DNA from: Bacteroidota bacterium
GTDB taxonomy: Bacteria; Bacteroidota; Bacteroidia; Chitinophagales; Chitinophagaceae
Direction of reading: 5' to 3'
Length of the DNA stretch: 7,175 bases
NCBI GenBank assembly: GCA_023429985.1
Contig: JAEZCV010000199.1
Coordinates: forward strand, 1 to 7,175
Each line of letters starts with the position of its first letter. Within the stretch, counting starts at the first letter, position 1. A program made the translations under genes and the position numbers. The notes beneath the pieces are model-generated. The model was given only the letters and a program-made list of their open reading frames with translations, made no database searches and had not been told where the DNA came from. Below are positions 1 to 5,863 of this stretch, in pieces.

Positions 1-333
1 CCTTATAACCAGGCCATCATGACTAATGGAACACTTTATATCTCCGGGCAAATCTGTCTCGATCCCGCTACGGGCAATTTAAAAAACCGCGATATCCAGG
101 ATGAAACCCACCAGGTAATGCAAAACCTGAAAACAATTTTGCAGGAAGCAGGGCTTACTTTCGACAATGTTGTAAAAACTACCATTTTCATTACTGATAT
201 GAACAAATTCAGTGAAATCAACGAGGTATATGGAAAATATTTCAATCGCGATTTTCCTGCAAGAGAAACAGTACAGGTATCTGCACTTCCGAAATTTGTA
301 AATGTGGAGATCAGCATGATTGCCTGTCAATAA
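1..333 (+). CDS. ridA: RidA-family reactive imine/enamine deaminase, 5'-truncated by the window edge
   Basis: RidA (YjgF/YER057c/UK114) proteins are small trimeric cytosolic enzymes that hydrolyse reactive imines and enamines, such as 2-aminoacrylate made by PLP-dependent dehydratases, to ketoacids and ammonia. The reading frame is open from base 1. The codons before the ATG at 19 encode PYNQAI, which is the conserved N-terminal G-P-Y-(S/N)-Q-A-I motif, so that ATG is internal and the true start lies about 15 codons upstream of the window. The visible 110 residues carry the family core: NGTLYISGQI, the VVKTTIFITDM strand, the FPAR motif (Arg at visible residue 88, equivalent to the substrate-carboxylate-binding arginine) and the VEIS segment with the conserved glutamate at 103. 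The C-terminus ends with the usual IACQ-like strand. An intrinsic terminator follows 20 bases after the stop, so this gene ends its own transcript. The family call is firm; the exact substrate is not shown. Confidence 0.95.
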   Translation, partial: PYNQAIMTNGTLYISGQICLDPATGNLKNRDIQDETHQVMQNLKTILQEAGLTFDNVVKTTIFITDMNKFSEINEVYGKYFNRDFPARETVQVSALPKFVNVEISMIACQ

Positions 334-353
334 TTAACCCCCTGAATTTGCGC

Positions 354-375
354 ACCCTGCTTGCAGGGTTTTTTT
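354..375 (+). terminator. Rho-independent terminator of the ridA-like gene
   Basis: ACCCTG (354-359) pairs perfectly with CAGGGT (364-369) across a CTTG tetraloop, and T runs from 369 to 375. This is a compact GC-rich hairpin followed by a U-tract, the classic intrinsic terminator form, 20 bases after the ridA stop codon. It ends only 22 bases before the trehalase ATG, so it separates the two genes transcriptionally and leaves little room for a separate trehalase leader. Confidence 0.85.
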
Positions 376-397
376 ATCTTCATAGATCAAACCCTTC

Positions 398-1933
398 ATG
401 CGCAGCTACCTTTTCATATTATTTTCATGCTTTTGTTTGTGTGCCCAATCCCAGGAAACTCGAACCCCGGATAAAATATATGGAAAGCTGTTTGAAGATG
501 TTCAGCTAAATGCAGTTTTCCACGACAGTAAAACATTTGTTGACTGCATTCCGAAATCAAGTCCGGAAGAAATTCTCGAACGCTACTTCCATCAGAAAAT
601 TGATCCTTCCAATAAAGTTTCGATGAGAGCTTTTCTTGAAGAGAACTTTTTTATTCCCGGTGATACCATTATTTCTTTCGCATCATCAAAAAATATTGTT
701 CAACACATAAATTTTTTGTGGACGATTTTAAAAAGAGATAAAGATCCTTTGCAGGAAGGCAGTTCGCTGCTACCACTTCCGCATTCCTATATTGTTCCTG
801 GGGGAAGGTTTCGCGAAGTATATTATTGGGATTCTTACTTTACCATGCTGGGTTTAAAAGAAAGCGGTGAGGTTGAGACAATTGAAAATATGATCAATAA
901 TTTTTCATGGCTCATCCAAAAATTTGGTCACATTCCAAATGGAAACAGAACTTATTACCTCACGCGTTCGCAGCCTCCATTCTTTAGCTTAATGGTAGAT
1001 TTATTAGCTGAAATCAGTAATAAAGATTCTGTCAGAAATAAATATTCTGAAGCCTTAAAATCAGAATGGGAATACTGGAACAGCAAAAATAAAGCGGTTG
1101 ATTTTAAAGATCCCGACACCGGAGAGTTTTTAAGGTATTACAGGTATTGGGATGAAGATTCCATTCCCCGGCAGGAAAGTTATCTTGAAGATGTTGAAAC
1201 AGTAAACCGCGCTATTGAACTTGCCTTAAATGAAAATCCCCATTTTAATTTCGATAGTCTTCGATATGGTAAATACAGGCACCTTCGTTCAGCTGCAGAA
1301 AGCGGATGGGATTTCAGTTCGAGGTGGTTCAAAAAAAACGATGACCTTTCTTCTATTCACACAACCGATGTATTACCGGTGGACCTGAATGCATTGCTAC
1401 AACATCTTGCCCTTGCCAATGGCTATTCAACGCTTTCAAAAAAAATGTTCAGAGAAAGATTTTACAATGAAAAAATAGGCTGGTATTGCGATTTTGATTT
1501 AGAAAAAAATGAAGTTCGCAACATACCTACACTTGCAGGAATGTTCCCTTTATTTTTAAAATTAGCCGATGAGGAGGATGCTGAACGTATTGTTCAATTT
1601 CTAAAAGATAATTTTCTGAAAGAAGGTGGTGTGGTAACCAGTTTGAATTATACCGGTGAACAATGGGATGCTCCCAATGGATGGGCGCCTTTGCAATGGA
1701 TAACCATAGTTGGACTTGAGAATTATGGATATCATGAACTGGCAAAAGAAATTGCAGGACGATGGTTTGAACTCAACAAAAAAGTTTTTCTTGAAACAGG
1801 TAAACTAATGGAGAAGTATAATGTAGAGAATACTAACTTGAAGGCCGGTGGAGGTGAATATCCTTCCCAGGACGGTTTTGGCTGGACAAACGGGGTATTG
1901 CTGGCAGTTATGAATAAATACGGTTTTAATTGA
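398..1933 (+). CDS. treA: Exported alpha,alpha-trehalase, glycoside hydrolase family 37
   Basis: The enzyme hydrolyses trehalose to two glucose molecules, probably in the periplasm. Residues 1-19 form a signal peptide (basic MRSY, hydrophobic core LFILFSCFCLC, then AQSQ), which supports the ATG at 398. The mature part is an (alpha/alpha)6-barrel. Both GH37 signatures are present: PGGRFREVYYWDSY at 134-147 and QWDAPNGWAP at 422-431. IPNGNRTYYLTRSQPP is at 179-194. ESGWDFSSRW supplies the expected catalytic acid Asp305 (Asp312 in E. coli TreA). MEKYNV supplies the expected base Glu472 (Glu496 in E. coli). The GGGEYPSQDGFGWTNG block (484-499) closes the active site. At 511 residues it is close to full family length without the extra C-terminal tail of E. 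coli TreA. Cysteines in the signal sequence do not form a convincing lipobox. Its stop overlaps the proposed start of the next gene, so the two are probably translated from one mRNA. Confidence 0.96.
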   Translation: MRSYLFILFSCFCLCAQSQETRTPDKIYGKLFEDVQLNAVFHDSKTFVDCIPKSSPEEILERYFHQKIDPSNKVSMRAFLEENFFIPGDTIISFASSKNIVQHINFLWTILKRDKDPLQEGSSLLPLPHSYIVPGGRFREVYYWDSYFTMLGLKESGEVETIENMINNFSWLIQKFGHIPNGNRTYYLTRSQPPFFSLMVDLLAEISNKDSVRNKYSEALKSEWEYWNSKNKAVDFKDPDTGEFLRYYRYWDEDSIPRQESYLEDVETVNRAIELALNENPHFNFDSLRYGKYRHLRSAAESGWDFSSRWFKKNDDLSSIHTTDVLPVDLNALLQHLALANGYSTLSKKMFRERFYNEKIGWYCDFDLEKNEVRNIPTLAGMFPLFLKLADEEDAERIVQFLKDNFLKEGGVVTSLNYTGEQWDAPNGWAPLQWITIVGLENYGYHELAKEIAGRWFELNKKVFLETGKLMEKYNVENTNLKAGGGEYPSQDGFGWTNGVLLAVMNKYGFN

Positions 1934-3039
1934 TCAGGAAATTACTAAAGAAAATTTTTACACGGCCTGTGCTTTGGTACATGAAAAATCATTCATCCAG
2001 ACCAGTGCGTGAAAAAGTTTTTGCTGCACTGGATGATTTATATGAGGCTATTTTAGAGGGCGATGACTCCAAAGGTGTTATTATTCCCTTCGACATTCAC
2101 ACCGGGCGTTTTATAATTTTTTCGGACCATCACAAAGGAAGAAAGAATGGTGCTGATGATTTTATGATCTGCGAGCCCAATTATCTTGCGGCTCTGGATT
2201 ATTACAAGGATAACGGTTATCATTATATTTCCCTGGGCGACAGCGAGGAGCTATGGGAAAATGTATGGCCTGCCATTAAAAAAAATCATAAGCCTTCATT
2301 TGAAAAAGAGGCATCTTTCATTCCTTCCAATGCTTTTATAAAAATTTTTGGCAACCACGATCTTTACTGGGATAATGATCCATTTGCGCCTATGCAATTA
2401 AAAGATATTTATGGCGAAACTGTACCCATATATGAAGGCGTGGTTCTTGAAACTAAAATTGGTGATAGAAGGATTCATATTTTGTGTACACATGGCCACC
2501 AGGGCGATGAGGTAAGTGATGGGAACTGGTTCAGTAAGTTTTTTGTATCAAGGATCTGGGCACCGTTTCAGTCTTTTTTAAATATCAATCCCAACACCCC
2601 TGCCTACGATGCAGAACTCAAAACACTTCATAACACAATAATGCACGACTGGAGTGAAAAACAAAGTAATCTATTTCTTGTTACCGGGCACACACACCAG
2701 CCGGTTTTTGAATCACTCACGCATCTTGAAAGATTGTACAGGCAACTGATTATTGAACAAGCCAGGGATGAAGGTGATCGCGATCAAAATAAAATTGATA
2801 AAATCAAAGAAGAGATCCGGTTTAGAAAATTTGAATATGAAAATGTTTCGGATGATTACCTGAATTTAAAACCAACTTATTTTAATGCAGGTTGCTGTTG
2901 TTATAATGATGGAGATATTACAGGGATTGAAATAGAACAAAATTGTTTTCGCCTGGTAAAATGGAGTTCGAAAAAAGGAAGCACCGAAAGAATGATCCTG
3001 GAGGAATCGCCAATAGAAGAATTATTAAAGGGCATATAA
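1930..3039 (+). CDS. Calcineurin-like metallophosphoesterase, substrate unknown
   Basis: This is a binuclear-metal phosphoesterase fold with all standard motifs in order: SDHHKG (Asp66 and His68), LGDSEE (Asp104), FGNHD (Asn142-His143), CTHGHQGD (His188) and VTGHTHQP (His254 and His256). The LpxH-like spacing suggests a phosphodiester or nucleotide-sugar type substrate, but nothing fixes it. Two stretches are unusual. Residues 191-250 form a long insert before GHTH. Residues 262-305 are a charged, probably helical segment between GHTH and the closing strand, where simple family members are short. The closing strand contains a Cys-Cys-Cys run (322-324) in place of the common N-x-G-S pattern. 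There is no signal peptide, although residues 1-17 are basic and hydrophobic (MIRKLLKKIFTRPVLWY) and might touch the membrane. The start is TTG at 1930, overlapping the trehalase stop as TTGA. An in-frame ATG at 1981 would remove 17 residues, and neither has a clear Shine-Dalgarno. Confidence 0.88.
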   Translation: MIRKLLKKIFTRPVLWYMKNHSSRPVREKVFAALDDLYEAILEGDDSKGVIIPFDIHTGRFIIFSDHHKGRKNGADDFMICEPNYLAALDYYKDNGYHYISLGDSEELWENVWPAIKKNHKPSFEKEASFIPSNAFIKIFGNHDLYWDNDPFAPMQLKDIYGETVPIYEGVVLETKIGDRRIHILCTHGHQGDEVSDGNWFSKFFVSRIWAPFQSFLNINPNTPAYDAELKTLHNTIMHDWSEKQSNLFLVTGHTHQPVFESLTHLERLYRQLIIEQARDEGDRDQNKIDKIKEEIRFRKFEYENVSDDYLNLKPTYFNAGCCCYNDGDITGIEIEQNCFRLVKWSSKKGSTERMILEESPIEELLKGI

Positions 3040-3050
3040 ATATGCCCTTT
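3027..3050. terminator. Inverted repeat between convergent genes, probable bidirectional terminator
   Basis: Bases 3027-3036 (AAAGGGCATA) pair perfectly with 3041-3050 (TATGCCCTTT) around a TAAA loop. The repeat includes the last codons and stop of the phosphoesterase gene (TAA at 3037-3039 lies in the loop) and ends three bases before the stop codon of the convergent peptidase gene at 3054. Each strand begins with an A-run and ends in TTT followed by AT-rich sequence, so it can act in both directions. The U-tracts are short, so efficiency is uncertain. Confidence 0.72.
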
Positions 3051-3053
3051 CAA

Positions 3054-5000
3054 TTAAAAATCCTTTGGTTGCAAACTGTTATTTTTCCTGTTCTGGTCGG
3101 GAAGTTTTTTATCAGGATCTAATATCACTTCCGTAATCTTTGTTGTGGTAGGAACACGGAAACTCCATTCTGCACCTCTTTGCCATACTTCAACCGGAAG
3201 GTTTATGTTATGCTCCTGTCCATTAGATTCTTTTACCAACACAGATACCGGCATGGGCATTTGTTCGTGGTTCTGAATAGTAATGCTTGCGCCATTCCCG
3301 GGATTATTTGAAACATATTGAACGCCTTTCACACCCTGGTCGAGCTTCCAGTTATTAAATATCCACGACCTCCAGAACCATGCAAGGTCTTCGCCACTTA
3401 CATTCTCCATTGTACGGAAAAAATCCCATGGTGTAGGGTGTTTATAAGCCCACCTGCGAATGTATTCGCGGAAAGCGTTATCAAATCTTTCAGGACCTAA
3501 AACCACATCACGCAATGCATCTAACATTATGGCCGGCTTTAAATAAGCACCCACTCCTAAATTATATTGTTGCATAACATCGGGGTGTGTGAACAATACG
3601 TCGAGTCTTTCACTAAAAGCAACACGCGCCATATCGTCGGGCGGGAAAAATGAAAATTTTGCAAACTCGCCATTATTGAATTCTCTGGTAGAAATTCCAT
3701 TAATGAATGTATTAAAACCTTCATCCATCCATGCATATTTTCTTTCGTTAGATCCAACGATCATCGGAAACCAGATGTGTCCGAATTCGTGATCGGTAAC
3801 ACCCCATAAATCACCGCCACTGCTTTCCGAACTGCAGAATACAATTCCGGGATATTCCATCCCACCAACAATTCCTGCAACATTAATGGCAGCGGGATAA
3901 GGATATTCAAACCAAAGTTTTGAATAATGCTCAATACTTGCCTTTACAAATTCGGTGCTTCTTTGCCAGCCATCTTTTTTTATACTTTCAACCGGGTACA
4001 CACTCATGGCCAGCGATTTTTTTCCACTGGGAAGATTGATTCTTGCAGCATCCCACACAAAAGCCTTTGATGCAGCCCATGCCACATCGCGTGTATTTTC
4101 CATTTTAAATTTCCATGTAAGATTGCCGCCTTTTGGCCTTGAGTTCGGATCACGCACCTCCTCTGCTGCCCGCAGCACAACTGTTTCATCACTGTTACGT
4201 GCACTTGCTAATCTTTGCAGTTGCGTGGCAGTCATCACTTCTTTTTCATTCAATAACTCACCGGAACCAACAACAATAAGATCTGCAGGCGCTGTAATAT
4301 GAAATTCAACATCACCATAAGTCAGATAGAATTCACCTGCCCCAATATAAGGAAGCGTGTTCCATCCCTGGATATCATCATATACTGCCATGCGGGGAAA
4401 CCATTGGGCAACTTCATAAATCCATCCGTTTCTTGTTCGCAGCCTTCCCATCCTGTCGGTTCCATACTGGGGAACGGTGAACTGGAAGGCCATAGAAAGG
4501 GTTACCTTACTTCCTTTTGGAGCCATTGGATGATTCAGCCAAACCTGCATCCTTGTGTCGGTTTCAGTATACTTAGGATTGTATTTTTTATCGTTTGCAG
4601 AAACAGCAAGATTTTTAATTACAAATCCATCTGTAAAATTTGAATTGGCCCATCTTCCTCCCGTTTGCGTTGTGGTTGCGGAGCCTCTTGAATCCTGCCT
4701 GTAAATATTCTGATCCATATGTACCCATAGAAATCCAAGTTCATCGGGTGAATTATTGGTATAGGTTATTTCAATGTTTCCACTTACCTGGTGCTTTCCT
4801 GTATCTATGGTTACAGCTATCTTATAGTCAGCCCTGTTCTGCCAGTAGTCGGGACCCGGCGCTCCATTGCTGCTGCGGAAAGTATTTGGTGCATGTGGAT
4901 AAAAACCAGGTTCAAATGCTTTCTTATGGTCGTATTTGGTTTGGGCAAAACCAATAATAAAAATGAAATTGGCTACCCATAACAAAGAGATTCTTTTCAT
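3054..5000 (-). CDS. Secreted M1-family zinc metallopeptidase (aminopeptidase N-like)
   Basis: M1 peptidases remove N-terminal residues from peptides. Residues 1-19 are a signal peptide (MKR, then a hydrophobic stretch, cleavage near GFAQ), so the enzyme acts in the periplasm or at the cell surface. An N-terminal beta domain (about 55-290) precedes the thermolysin-like catalytic domain. Zinc ligands are seen in HEFGH (His404, His408; general base Glu405) and in WMDEGFN (Glu427), with exactly 18 residues between the second His and Glu as in HExxH-x18-E. GGMEYPG at 379-385 replaces the GAMEN exopeptidase motif, as in many Bacteroidota members. Tyr486 in GAYLKP is the likely transition-state tyrosine. 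A short beta domain ends with LDPDKKLPDQNRKNN, and no type IX sorting domain is visible. The ATG at 5000 has a weak AGGA four bases upstream. It lies 105 bp downstream of the nucleotidyltransferase and may have its own promoter. Substrate preference cannot be read from the sequence. Confidence 0.94.
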   Translation of the reverse strand: MKRISLLWVANFIFIIGFAQTKYDHKKAFEPGFYPHAPNTFRSSNGAPGPDYWQNRADYKIAVTIDTGKHQVSGNIEITYTNNSPDELGFLWVHMDQNIYRQDSRGSATTTQTGGRWANSNFTDGFVIKNLAVSANDKKYNPKYTETDTRMQVWLNHPMAPKGSKVTLSMAFQFTVPQYGTDRMGRLRTRNGWIYEVAQWFPRMAVYDDIQGWNTLPYIGAGEFYLTYGDVEFHITAPADLIVVGSGELLNEKEVMTATQLQRLASARNSDETVVLRAAEEVRDPNSRPKGGNLTWKFKMENTRDVAWAASKAFVWDAARINLPSGKKSLAMSVYPVESIKKDGWQRSTEFVKASIEHYSKLWFEYPYPAAINVAGIVGGMEYPGIVFCSSESSGGDLWGVTDHEFGHIWFPMIVGSNERKYAWMDEGFNTFINGISTREFNNGEFAKFSFFPPDDMARVAFSERLDVLFTHPDVMQQYNLGVGAYLKPAIMLDALRDVVLGPERFDNAFREYIRRWAYKHPTPWDFFRTMENVSGEDLAWFWRSWIFNNWKLDQGVKGVQYVSNNPGNGASITIQNHEQMPMPVSVLVKESNGQEHNINLPVEVWQRGAEWSFRVPTTTKITEVILDPDKKLPDQNRKNNSLQPKDF

Positions 5001-5105
5001 ATTTTCCTAATGTGGGTTGTAATATAAAATATTTAGGAGTGAAAATCTGAACCGATGCCCCATCCTGAATTTTTTTAGCAATTCATTCAACATTAAGTAG
5101 TACAA

Positions 5106-5846
5106 TCATGTAAATATCGATTCAGCAAGAGCCACACTTTCAGGTTTCCCTACATCCAGCAGTTTACTCCCGGTATGATCAAAACCATAAATAGGATGTA
5201 CTGCAGCAAGAGATAAATAAACTTCAATAATTGAAAATTTGCCGGTAAAATCTATGAGATCAAAAATGGCTGGTTCAAAAACAGCAAGGCCGCTAAATGC
5301 TTTCTCAATTAACACATCGGCACCCATGCTGATTCTTTCCTCACCGGTAGATCTATTTCTCCAGCCGCAAAGTCTTTCCTGCTCATTAAACAGCAAATAG
5401 CGTGATGTGTTGCGCTTTGTTACTGCCAGTGTAACCAGGGCCTTTCTTTCTTCATGCGACAGAATTATTTTTCCCAGGCTGGTGTCGGTAAGGATATCTA
5501 CATTAATGGTTACAAACCTGGAATCCTGCAAATATTTTCTGGCCTTAAGTAAACCGCCTCCTGTTTCAAGAACAGCATCGGATTCATCGCTGATCTCAAC
5601 CCTGCTTCCCCAACCATTATTTTTCTCAATGGCATCAATAATCTGATCTGCAAAATGATGCACGTTCACTACTACATCAAAAATGCCGGCAGATTGCAGG
5701 TATTCAATATTCCTCTGTAAAAGCGATTTGCCGTTAACAACGGCAAGAGCTTTGGGATGATGGTTGGTCCAGGGTTTAAACCTTGTTCCCAGACCTGCAG
5801 AAAATATAATTGCTTTAATATTTGAACTGCTGCTTGGTTGATTCAT
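5106..5846 (-). CDS. murU: MurU-like sugar-1-phosphate nucleotidyltransferase
   Basis: This cytosolic enzyme transfers a nucleotide (UMP in MurU) to a sugar-1-phosphate to give an NDP-sugar and pyrophosphate. The Rossmann-like nucleotidyltransferase fold is shown by IIFSAGLGTRFKPWT (13-27, the nucleotide-binding G-x-G-T-R loop), HPKAL (30-34, the lysine that contacts phosphate), ETGGGLLKA (94-102) and NVDILTD (115-121, the metal-binding aspartate). DVGKPESV near the C-terminus also matches. The ETGGG motif and the 246-residue length fit MurU and short NDP-sugar pyrophosphorylases, not GlmU, since no left-handed beta-helix acyltransferase domain is present. The start ATG is preceded by a purine-rich AGAAGGGAAGA (5852-5862), the best ribosome-binding site in the window. 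It lies 17 bp downstream of the kinase-RapZ gene in the same direction, so they are almost certainly one operon. MurNAc-1-P specificity is inferred from this pairing; GlcNAc-1-P or another sugar phosphate is possible. Confidence 0.87.
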   Translation of the reverse strand: MNQPSSSSNIKAIIFSAGLGTRFKPWTNHHPKALAVVNGKSLLQRNIEYLQSAGIFDVVVNVHHFADQIIDAIEKNNGWGSRVEISDESDAVLETGGGLLKARKYLQDSRFVTINVDILTDTSLGKIILSHEERKALVTLAVTKRNTSRYLLFNEQERLCGWRNRSTGEERISMGADVLIEKAFSGLAVFEPAIFDLIDFTGKFSIIEVYLSLAAVHPIYGFDHTGSKLLDVGKPESVALAESIFT

Positions 5847-5863
5847 CTTAATCTTCCCTTCTA

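Noticed and set aside
19..21. ATG at 19 as the start of the RidA-like gene
   Set aside because: The preceding in-frame codons encode PYNQAI, a conserved family motif, so the gene begins outside the window.
398..455. Trehalase as a lipoprotein
   Set aside because: Cysteines at residues 11, 13 and 15 lie inside the hydrophobic core and do not fit a normal lipobox position; a standard signal peptide ending near AQSQ fits better.
3955..4957. Chain of plus-strand open frames opposite the M1 peptidase (3955-4302, 4299-4643, 4640-4957)
   Set aside because: They overlap each other by about four bases like an operon, but their translations show no recognisable motifs, and the minus strand is a full, well-conserved peptidase; they are antisense shadows.
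5001..5105. Gap upstream of the peptidase as a regulatory region
   Set aside because: It contains only a weak AT palindrome (AATAT-AAA-ATATT at 5021-5033) and a poor -7 like TATATTAC on the minus strand with no convincing -33 element; not enough to annotate a promoter, operator or terminator.
5407..5646. Plus-strand open frame opposite the nucleotidyltransferase
   Set aside because: No family features, and it is antisense to conserved MurU motifs.
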